The notes below the pieces were generated by a model that saw nothing but the letters and a program-made list of their open reading frames with translations, made no database searches and was not told the origin of the DNA. The translations under genes and the position numbers were made by a program. Below, piece by piece: positions 18,665 through 25,654 of a stretch of DNA of 64,000 bases. The stretch covers positions 118,285 to 182,284 of the forward strand of contig UQOW01000001.1 in assembly GCA_900542805.1 (NCBI GenBank), in the 5' to 3' direction. The stretch comes from an uncultured Sutterella sp. Lineage in GTDB: Bacteria > Pseudomonadota > Gammaproteobacteria > Burkholderiales > Burkholderiaceae_F. Numbering within the stretch: position 1 is the first letter of the stretch; each line of letters begins with the position of its first letter.

Positions 18665-20002
18665 TTAGAAGGGAACAAACCAGGCGGCAAACTGATTTGC
18701 AAACGCCAGTTCAATCATGCTTAAGACAACGCAGACCAAGAACGGAACCATGCACATCCGAAGAATGGGACCGTAATTCGGTTCCTTGGTTAATTCTTGA
18801 GCGAAATAGCCGCCTAGAGCCGACGGAGGAACGACTTGTGCCAGTACACAGAGCATAGAACAGCCGGCTACGACAGCAATTTGATTGGAACTGACCATCG
18901 CAAGCGTAAAGGGGATGCCGAGGATAACGGCCGCACCTAGGTGTGTTAACACACCGCCCAAGAGCGGAAGGCTTACGCCGATAGCCAGATACATTAAAAC
19001 CGGGGCAATCGATCCGAAGACCATGGCTCCGAGAACAAGCAGCCCCTTAGCACCGGTAAGCGTTGTGACTTGAACAACGGCACCGACAACGAAAATCAGA
19101 GCAACGGTCGAGAAGACACCTCCGCGGACTCCTTCTTTGCATGCATCTACGTAGTTAAATTTCTTACCACAGAAAATCGCAACAACAGAACCGACCATAA
19201 AAACCATCGGGGTCACGATGTCGGGGAATTGCCCTGGGAAGATGCGAATAAGCGACATAATCGTGATGACCACAAGCAATGGGATATAGGGAGCAATAAA
19301 GTTCTTGCGGTACGGTTTGGGCAGGGCCTGTTCGACTTCTTCGAGTGTCGGCACTTTGTAATCTTTGTAGCCGAGAAAAAAGATTGTGAAAAGACCGGTC
19401 GGAACAGTCAAAGCCAAAAGGATATTCGTAAATCCTTCGTAAGGCATATTGATGCCGCTCGCGATAATGATGGCCGGAAGGTTCACAGGAGGAGCTGCCG
19501 CTCCGATGGAAGTGACCATTGCAACAATGGCGGCAATCTTCAGATTCGGAATCTTGCAGACGCGCAGAATAACAATCGATACAAGACCCGTACTTAAAAC
19601 AGCGGCTGTTCCGACACCGGTTACCATGCCAGGGAAGAAAAGAAGTAACGTCACGAGACAGAACAGAATTGTCGGGCGCGTACGAAAGTTGATCAGAATG
19701 TCGTAGGCAATGCAGTCCAGATTTCCCGCCTGTTTCATGCAGGTTAGGAAAATCATTCCGCAGAAAATCACTAAATTGATATAAATGTACCAGACCGGAC
19801 CTTCGAACAAATGCCGAAACGGGATGCCAAAACCTGTAACGACTGCGCTGACACCAACGGATACAAAGAGGTTTATGGCGATGGGAATGTTTTGTTTATA
19901 CCTTTTCCCAAGGTACATAATCAGCAGATAGCAAAGCGCCATTGAAAGAAGGGCTATGCTCGCCGTGATGTACATTGCATCACCGTGAGAATGAGTCATC
20001 AT
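18665..20002 (-). CDS. Large membrane permease, TRAP DctM-like (ion transporter superfamily)
   Basis: An integral membrane protein of 445 aa with about 11-12 hydrophobic segments arranged as two similar halves. It resembles the large subunits of TRAP-type and related ion-transporter-superfamily permeases. Characteristic stretches are VTSIGAAAPPVNLPAIIIAS in the first half and VPPSALGGYFAQEL in the second, the re-entrant-loop-like Pro/Gly motifs of such transporters. The frame runs 29 codons upstream, but GGAAGGAAG lies directly before the ATG at 20002, which gives MMTHSHGDAM. The substrate is unknown; the context suggests an amino acid, oligopeptide or carboxylate derivative handled by the neighbouring enzymes. 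Confidence 0.85.
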   Translation of the reverse strand: MMTHSHGDAMYITASIALLSMALCYLLIMYLGKRYKQNIPIAINLFVSVGVSAVVTGFGIPFRHLFEGPVWYIYINLVIFCGMIFLTCMKQAGNLDCIAYDILINFRTRPTILFCLVTLLLFFPGMVTGVGTAAVLSTGLVSIVILRVCKIPNLKIAAIVAMVTSIGAAAPPVNLPAIIIASGINMPYEGFTNILLALTVPTGLFTIFFLGYKDYKVPTLEEVEQALPKPYRKNFIAPYIPLLVVITIMSLIRIFPGQFPDIVTPMVFMVGSVVAIFCGKKFNYVDACKEGVRGGVFSTVALIFVVGAVVQVTTLTGAKGLLVLGAMVFGSIAPVLMYLAIGVSLPLLGGVLTHLGAAVILGIPFTLAMVSSNQIAVVAGCSMLCVLAQVVPPSALGGYFAQELTKEPNYGPILRMCMVPFLVCVVLSMIELAFANQFAAWFVPF

Positions 20003-20039
20003 ATTGCTTCCTTCCAGGAAAGACGTGGATACCGCTTTG

Positions 20040-20089
20040 TTGCCGTCCCCGGCAATCGTCTTTTCGAAGAAAATTTCAGAGGACGGCAA
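20040..20089 (-). promoter_or_regulatory. Intercistronic inverted repeat upstream of the permease gene
   Basis: TTGCCGTCC (20040-20048) and GGACGGCAA (20081-20089) form a 9-bp stem with a 32-nt loop. A competing small TTGCC/GGCAA hairpin uses 20040-20055. It lies between the DUF6305-like gene and the permease gene. There is no T-tract; a processing or stability role is inferred. Confidence 0.4.
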
Positions 20090-20111
20090 GCGGCGGAATT
20101 GCGTTTCTAAA

Positions 20112-20654
20112 CTACTTCAGCTCTTTTAGGAGATTGATCATTTTCATCGTCTTGGGAAGAAGAACCAGGGGCTTGCTCCCGGCACTCTTGGTGAAGTAGC
20201 CGTCAGCGTTTGCCTGATCGTAGACGATATAGGCGTCAGCGTGCGGCATCGCAATCTCAAGCATCTTGTTGGACATCTGGTCACGCCGTTCCGATCCGCC
20301 GATATGGACAAGAATTGTGTAAGTTCCGGAAGCTTTGGCGCTCCTGAATATGTCGTTGGCGCGAGCGGTTTCCGTATCAAGGTTCACGCCGGCAGAACCA
20401 AAACCTTTCAGACTGACGCCGACGCAGACAAACATCGTCTTGTACTTAGAGACATCCGTGCCGTTAGCAAAGGTCTTGAAATCCATGGGGACCTTGGCGC
20501 GCTTGGCGAGAACGCTCATGGTATGCGCATCAGCTGCTTGTCCGAGACTCGTTAAGAGAATCGGGGTTTTAAGTTGAGGAATTCCTGCCGCCTGAGCAAT
20601 GCCGATGCAAAACATCAGGGCTGTGGTTGCTATTGTCGCGAAGAACTTTTTCAT
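20112..20654 (-). CDS. Small secreted DUF6305-like protein
   Basis: A 180-aa protein with a signal peptide (MKKFFATIATTALMFCIGIAQAAG) and a compact alpha/beta domain. Segments such as PILLTSLGQAADAHTM, CVGVSLKGFGSAGVNLDTE, ILVHIGGSERRDQMS and MPHADAYIVY recall the DUF6305 family, known from permease/PGA gene clusters of anaerobes. The family assignment is from memory of the pattern and no function is established. A periplasmic solute-binding or accessory role for the adjacent permease is plausible. GGAG lies about 10 nt before the start. Confidence 0.7.
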   Translation of the reverse strand: MKKFFATIATTALMFCIGIAQAAGIPQLKTPILLTSLGQAADAHTMSVLAKRAKVPMDFKTFANGTDVSKYKTMFVCVGVSLKGFGSAGVNLDTETARANDIFRSAKASGTYTILVHIGGSERRDQMSNKMLEIAMPHADAYIVYDQANADGYFTKSAGSKPLVLLPKTMKMINLLKELK

Positions 20655-20678
20655 ATCTAATCACTCCAAGTGTCTTTG

Positions 20679-20710
20679 TTTCCCGCCCCGCTGAAAAACG
20701 AAGCGGGAAA
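20679..20710 (-). promoter_or_regulatory. Intercistronic stem-loop after the CocE-like gene
   Basis: TTTCCCGC (20679-20686) and GCGGGAAA (20703-20710) form a perfect 8-bp stem around a 16-nt loop in the 82-nt spacer between the hydrolase gene and the DUF6305-like gene. It has no T-run after it on the minus strand, so attenuation or 3'-end stabilisation is more likely than full termination. Confidence 0.45.
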
Positions 20711-20736
20711 ACTACTAAGTTGCAGTGCGCAATCCC

Positions 20737-22620
20737 TTACTTACGCGGAATAATCGGAAGAATGACGTGAGAGGGATGTTTTGCATCGATGTAGATTGTG
20801 TTGTCGGCTACAACATGTTCCTTGGCAAATTCCGGAACCTCGGCCACGTTCATGTTGCGAGACCAACGCGGGAAAGAACTGGAGTTGACCGTCACGCGAA
20901 TCCGATGCCCGGGCTTGAAGACGTAACTTGTTGCCCAAAGATCAACTTCGAACTCATAAATCTTTCCGGGTTCCAAAAGCGACGGGCGTGTTCCGGAGGT
21001 GCGGAAGCGTGCACGTTGAATGCCGTCAACAACAGTGATGGACTTGCCGTCGGGACTCACATCGGTGACGCGGACCACCCAGTCGGTATCGACTGCAGAG
21101 GAGGAGGCATACAGAACAGCCTTAACCGGTCCCGTAACTTCCGTAGCCTTTGTCAGTTTTTCCGTTGTAAACGTCAGCATCGTTTTGTCAATCGGACTCT
21201 GATCAAGAGGTCCGGCTCCTGGGGCGCCGTCCGGCCCGTACGGGAACGAGTACAACGTCGCTCCGCCACGAGTCGGGGTCGGTTTCATCGGGTCGTACTT
21301 GTACGTCAACGGCTTGTTCATCTGCTTCGGAGCGTAAGTTACGAGACGACCGTCATTGAGCGATTCGATTGTTCCGCTCTTTAACGGATTTAAGTAGTAC
21401 TTGGTGTACTTCGTTCTCGCAAGCGGCCATTCGTTTTCACTACGCCACTTGTTCTCGCCCATAACAAAGATGCGGACGGGTTTTTGAGCGTCGTACCCGG
21501 CGTGTTGAATATCTTTCATCCAGTAGTCGAAGAACTCCAGACGCGCTGTGTGATAAAAGTCTTTCTTCAGGCCCGGTGCATATTCGACTTCGCCTTGCTT
21601 TGTACTAAGCGGAGCTAGGTGTGTCCACGGACCGATGACAAGAGATTGATTGTCACGAGCCAGCGATGACGGCGCTAGTTGACGCACGTTGTTGTATGCG
21701 TGGTAGGAACCGGGCTGGAAGACATCGTACCAGCCGCCGATATGCATCATCGGAACGTTCATTTCTTGGTAGTAAGTCTTCGGGTCGCGTAGCCACCAGT
21801 ACGGACCGTCCTTGTAGTGGCTTGCCCACTCTTTCAGGAGATTATTCTTATCTCCGATTTGAGCTAATTCCAAATCGGCAGCCGGGATTACGGAGAAGAA
21901 AGATTCTTTGTCCGCTTCGACAAGAGCTTTGGTTTCATCCCATGCCTGGGCTTGTTCCTTTGTCAGGTTGCGTTTGGCTAAATCCCCTCCGAATGTCAGG
22001 GATGCCCAGGAGGCTGCAAACGCATATTCCATTGCACCACCGCGGAAATACCATTCACGCCACAAGTCATTGGCCGTAAGACCGGGAAGCGCACAGGTTA
22101 GATGCGGCGGTTGCGCAATCACGGTATTAAACTGAACTTGGCCCATGTAGGAAACGCCGATCGGGGCAACTTTCCCATTGCTCCAGGGCTGTTTGGCAAT
22201 CCATTCGACGACGTCATAGCAGTCATTTTGCTCTTGGACATGCAAATTTCTTTCGCCTTCCGATCCTTTGCAACCACGAGATTCCCACGAAACGACAACG
22301 TAGCCTCTCGGAACAAAGTAGGCATGAGTTCCCTTGCTCATTTCCGAGGAGCCGTTCTTGCCGTAGGGGGTGCCTTCCATCAGCGTGGGGTATTTGCCCG
22401 GAGTTTTGGGACGATGCACATCGGCAACGACCGTTGTTCCGTCGCGGAGCTTGATTTTGACATCGTAATCAACGACAACGTCATAGACAGGTTGTGAGGG
22501 TTGCCCGACTTTGGCATTGGGATTTCCTCGCGCAGCCAAGGCGTCCGGAGTAGCGCAGGAGAGTGCAAATGCCAGAGGCAAAGCAATCATGACGGCCTGC
22601 GTGAGTTTCGACAGCTTCAT
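20737..22620 (-). CDS. Secreted CocE/NonD-family alpha/beta hydrolase (X-Pro dipeptidyl-peptidase S15-like)
   Basis: A 627-aa exported hydrolase. After a signal peptide (VMIALPLAFALSCATPDALA) comes the S15 alpha/beta-hydrolase domain. GVSYMGQVQ is the Gly-x-Ser-Tyr-x-Gly nucleophile elbow, GWYDVFQPGS carries the acid and IGPWTHLAP the histidine. The C-terminal ~200 residues form the jelly-roll domain typical of CocE and X-Pro dipeptidyl peptidases (YVFKPGHRIRVTVNSSSFPR). The substrate could be an ester, an acyl peptide or a beta-lactam-like amide. AGGAGG lies just before the ATG, and a near-consensus promoter sits about 60 nt upstream, making it the first gene of the cluster. Confidence 0.9.
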   Translation of the reverse strand: MKLSKLTQAVMIALPLAFALSCATPDALAARGNPNAKVGQPSQPVYDVVVDYDVKIKLRDGTTVVADVHRPKTPGKYPTLMEGTPYGKNGSSEMSKGTHAYFVPRGYVVVSWESRGCKGSEGERNLHVQEQNDCYDVVEWIAKQPWSNGKVAPIGVSYMGQVQFNTVIAQPPHLTCALPGLTANDLWREWYFRGGAMEYAFAASWASLTFGGDLAKRNLTKEQAQAWDETKALVEADKESFFSVIPAADLELAQIGDKNNLLKEWASHYKDGPYWWLRDPKTYYQEMNVPMMHIGGWYDVFQPGSYHAYNNVRQLAPSSLARDNQSLVIGPWTHLAPLSTKQGEVEYAPGLKKDFYHTARLEFFDYWMKDIQHAGYDAQKPVRIFVMGENKWRSENEWPLARTKYTKYYLNPLKSGTIESLNDGRLVTYAPKQMNKPLTYKYDPMKPTPTRGGATLYSFPYGPDGAPGAGPLDQSPIDKTMLTFTTEKLTKATEVTGPVKAVLYASSSAVDTDWVVRVTDVSPDGKSITVVDGIQRARFRTSGTRPSLLEPGKIYEFEVDLWATSYVFKPGHRIRVTVNSSSFPRWSRNMNVAEVPEFAKEHVVADNTIYIDAKHPSHVILPIIPRK

Positions 22621-22997
22621 AAGTCCTCCTGTTGGTTAATGGAAACATCCTCGGACAAGAATCCCGAAGATGTAATTTATTGTAGGGTTTTGTATGAATC
22701 TGTCAATGTGTAAAATACAAGAGAATTCGGAGTTTTCTGTTGTTTTTAAAGAATATTGACGATTGTCAAGTTATGTAAACCTGTATTAAGTTGTAATTTT
22801 TTTATTACAGGCTCGGAGTAAAGAAAAAGAGGGACTCAAAGAGAATTGCTAGGAGTTTGTGCTTGGTTCGGAGGGGTTCGACGGGAACTGCTTTGTGCAT
22901 TACATGGCCGTCAGCCAGAAGCTGTATCTTTGTTTCAGAACAAATTTCTTTTTAAAGTAGGGCACTAGGTACCTTTACCTGGATTGGGGTAGGATAC
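22621..22997. other. AT-rich divergent region between the CocE-like and transposase genes
   Basis: No gene was seen here. It holds the promoter listed separately and two inverted repeats: TTGAC-GATT-GTCAA at 22756-22769, and TGTAAT-N6-ATTACA at 22792-22809. Both are plausible regulator sites upstream of the minus-strand promoter. The part near 22850-22990 contains no clear terminal inverted repeat for the adjacent transposase gene. Confidence 0.5.
22679..22706 (-). promoter_or_regulatory. Strong sigma70-type promoter of the PGA-type cluster
   Basis: On the minus strand, TTGACA (22706-22701), a 16-bp spacer and TACAAT (22684-22679) match the consensus at 11 of 12 positions. The position, about 60 nt before the CocE-like start, fits transcription of the 22.6-17.3 kb genes. 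Confidence 0.75.
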
Positions 22998-24674
22998 ATG
23001 GAAAAAAACACACCAGTTCCGGCAGCGAAGGGAACATATTTATCTGAGCGCAAAAGCGGTGCGCGACTTAATTTCTACGCAGTTACTAACTCTTGGGACC
23101 GAGTGAAAAAAAAGCAAAGCAAAACGCAAATATTCCTTGGGTCTTTATCGGGAGAGAAGTACCGTTTTAACGAACGGGCCCAGGATTACTTTTTCCTATT
23201 TGTTCAAACACCGCACGAATTAGCGTATTTGCGCTGGCGTGAGCACAAACTCCTTCAGGAGAACTTCTTTCCTCCCGACGCTTCCATTCGTTCGGTTAAG
23301 CGTGCCGGTGTCTCCCTTATCCTGAACCATGCAGCACGGGAAATGCCTCTTTGGGACATGCTCAAGCATGTTTTCGGAGAGAAAAATGCTCGCGGTCTTC
23401 TCTCGTTAGCGTATTTCGCTCTGATGATGAGCCCGTTTCCGCTTGCCAAGATTTGTGTTTGGTCGGAGAGCCGAGAACTCCCGAGTGATAGTCCGGTGAC
23501 AATTGAGGAGATTCGGCGCCTTTTTCGAGAGGTCAGTTCAAAAGCAATCGCACAATTTCTTTCGCTTTGGCTGACTACGAGTCCGAGGGAAAATCGATTG
23601 CCGTTTACCATGATGCCGAAAGCTCGAATCGGCAAGGGCGTGTCTGATGTCATGCACGGACTTCGTCGGGATTCACTTCGATTACCCGAGATTCGAATTT
23701 TGCTTATTATGGATGACAAAACTCTGTTGCCATTGTGGTTCGGCATGTTGCCGTGGGTTGAGACCGAGAAGGCAAGTGTTGCTCAAACGCTTTCGGTACT
23801 TGCTCGGTTGGACGGGACCCCACAGCGTTTGGTTTTCGACCGGAGTTTTGCCATGGAGGAAAACTTCCGACAATTTTTCAGCAGAGGAGTGAAGTTTACG
23901 GTTGACGTCCCGTTTTGGAAGTTCCCGAAGCTTCAGGAAACTCTTGATAAAGCGAAAAAATTTTTGGCAGATGAGAATGAATGGAAAAGTCTCCCGCCAC
24001 TTTTACGCTACGACGTGTGGATTCAATTGTGCGCTTTTTCATATTTCGAATCATTTAGTAAGCATCGTGCGCATATTCACTTATACCATGTCGGCTATAG
24101 CGATGAGTGCAAGGACCGCCTTATTCAGGAGACTCGACACAGAATCCGGCAAGCAAAAAAGAGCGGTCTTCCCCCGGACGATGAAGATTTACTATTGTCA
24201 GACCTTTTCCGACAAGGGAGTCGCACTTTTGAATCTAGTACTTGCCCAAGCCAGGTGACTCCCGGTAGCCTTCTTGATGAAGACAACGGATATTTTGCAA
24301 TCTTGAGTTCTCAATTTAAAGATCCTACCGAAGCAATGATTGCCTGCGAGTTGCGGTACACAACCGAGAACTTCTTCAGTGATTTGCAAAATGATGAGGA
24401 CTGTTATCGCCTCGACGTTTATACACCGCATAATCTCTATGTTCGCGTGTTTGTTCAGTTTGTCGCCCAGATTTTGCGAAGTTACCTGCGTTGGGTAATT
24501 AACCAGAATCAGGAAAAACTATCCTGGGGACAACCTGCACATGCTGTGCTTTGGGAAAATGATTCGCTTCAGCAAGTAGAAACAGTAGACGGACGTCGCT
24601 TTTATCGAGATGTGACACCCATGCAGGAGCAAATTTTGGATATGTTTGGAATCAATATCCGTAAAAGTCGGTAA
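22998..24674 (+). CDS. IS4/IS1634-like transposase, first catalytic Asp apparently lost
   Basis: A 558-aa protein with the layout of IS1634-like DDE transposases: an N-terminal GTYLSERKSG...YAVTNSWDRVKKK, a middle RNase-H-like core and a C-terminal RYTTENFFSDLQN segment with the catalytic Glu. The second Asp is in RLVFDRSF. Where relatives have the first Asp (a YD-T-S-I-S type motif before LPQINL), this protein has LPFTMMPKARIG before LPEIRILLIMD, so the first catalytic Asp seems missing. The frame is intact and full length. No terminal inverted repeats or target duplications were found within about 150 nt on either side. An inactive or domesticated copy is the best inference. Confidence 0.72.
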   Translation: MEKNTPVPAAKGTYLSERKSGARLNFYAVTNSWDRVKKKQSKTQIFLGSLSGEKYRFNERAQDYFFLFVQTPHELAYLRWREHKLLQENFFPPDASIRSVKRAGVSLILNHAAREMPLWDMLKHVFGEKNARGLLSLAYFALMMSPFPLAKICVWSESRELPSDSPVTIEEIRRLFREVSSKAIAQFLSLWLTTSPRENRLPFTMMPKARIGKGVSDVMHGLRRDSLRLPEIRILLIMDDKTLLPLWFGMLPWVETEKASVAQTLSVLARLDGTPQRLVFDRSFAMEENFRQFFSRGVKFTVDVPFWKFPKLQETLDKAKKFLADENEWKSLPPLLRYDVWIQLCAFSYFESFSKHRAHIHLYHVGYSDECKDRLIQETRHRIRQAKKSGLPPDDEDLLLSDLFRQGSRTFESSTCPSQVTPGSLLDEDNGYFAILSSQFKDPTEAMIACELRYTTENFFSDLQNDEDCYRLDVYTPHNLYVRVFVQFVAQILRSYLRWVINQNQEKLSWGQPAHAVLWENDSLQQVETVDGRRFYRDVTPMQEQILDMFGINIRKSR

Positions 24675-24759
24675 ATAGGGACATCATCGGAGGCTTTGCA
24701 CCGTAAAATTTTCGTAGGACAGCTCGGTGGCTGTTGCAAGACTCTTTGCGGAGGATTTT

Positions 24760-25473
24760 ATGGAATGTAAACCTATTGTCTCAAGTCTTATTTTGGCTGT
24801 CGGTATTGCGGCCGGTGCGGCATTGCTCGGCAATCAAATCGGTTCGGGAATCGAAGATCTCGTAAGCCGTGATCGTGTTGTGACGGTCAAGGGATTGGCG
24901 GAACAAGTTGTGAAAGCCGACCGAGTGACGTGGCCCATTGGGTATCGGGAACTCGGAAATGACCTGCAGGCGGTTTACGCCAAAATTCGTATCCGGCAAA
25001 ACCAGGTTGTGGCCTTTTTAAAGAAAGCCGGGCTTTCGGACGCCGAAATTTCCGTGGCGGCTCCGACCGTCACGGATGCGCAGGCTGATAACTACAGCAA
25101 TCAACCCAAGGCGTTTCGCTACAACATGGTCCAAACCGTGACGGTTTCGACCGACAAGGTCGACTTGGTTCTCGACCTGATGAAGCGGCAAAGCGAGCTA
25201 CTGCAAGAAGGTGTGGCCCTTGCCAATGACTACAGTTGGCAGACGACATTCGAGTTTACGGGTCTTAATTCCGTCAAGCCTGCGATGATTGAACAGGCCA
25301 CGAAAAACGCTCGGGCCTCGGCGCTTAAATTTGCCGAAGATTCCGGTAGCACGCTCGGAAAGATTCGCCGGGCCAATCAGGGACAGTTCTCAATTTCTAA
25401 CCGCGATAACTTTACGCCCGAGGTGAAAAACATCCGTGTTGTCACGACGGTAGAGTACTACCTTAAAGACTGA
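24760..25473 (+). CDS. SIMPL (DUF541) domain-containing exported protein
   Basis: A 237-aa protein of the SIMPL family, whose general function is unsettled (envelope and stress roles are reported for some members). An N-terminal signal anchor (PIVSSLILAVGIAAGAALLG) is followed by the SIMPL repeats: RVVTVKGLAEQVVKADRVTW, a helical QNQVVAFLKKAGLSDAEIS and a C-terminal NIRVVTTVEYYLKD. GCGGAGGATTTT directly before the ATG at 24760 decides the start over an in-frame codon 11 triplets upstream. It is a single gene followed by the clpB heat-shock promoter region. Confidence 0.9.
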   Translation: MECKPIVSSLILAVGIAAGAALLGNQIGSGIEDLVSRDRVVTVKGLAEQVVKADRVTWPIGYRELGNDLQAVYAKIRIRQNQVVAFLKKAGLSDAEISVAAPTVTDAQADNYSNQPKAFRYNMVQTVTVSTDKVDLVLDLMKRQSELLQEGVALANDYSWQTTFEFTGLNSVKPAMIEQATKNARASALKFAEDSGSTLGKIRRANQGQFSISNRDNFTPEVKNIRVVTTVEYYLKD

Positions 25474-25558
25474 TTTAAAACGGTTTTCCTTGAACTCTGT
25501 TTTTGCCTTCTCGGTGAAAACGGCGTTTTTCGTGCCGTCTTTCACTGAATGTAACTAT

Positions 25559-25586
25559 CTTGAAATCTCCTAAAAAAACCCCATAT
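25559..25586 (+). promoter_or_regulatory. Sigma32 heat-shock promoter of clpB
   Basis: CTTGAAA (25559-25565), a 13-bp spacer and CCCCATAT (25579-25586) match the RpoH consensus CTTGAAA-N11-16-CCCCATNT exactly. It lies 68 nt upstream of the clpB ATG. Confidence 0.9.
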
Positions 25587-25654
25587 AAGGAACATGGAAA
25601 GTTGCAAATTCCGAGGAGTCATCCCGGTTCCTTGTAGCTTTCAAGGAGATTCGT

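Noticed and set aside
22850..24760. Terminal inverted repeats or target duplications around the transposase-like gene
   Set aside because: Comparison of the ~150 nt on each side by eye gave no convincing repeat, so element boundaries are not called.
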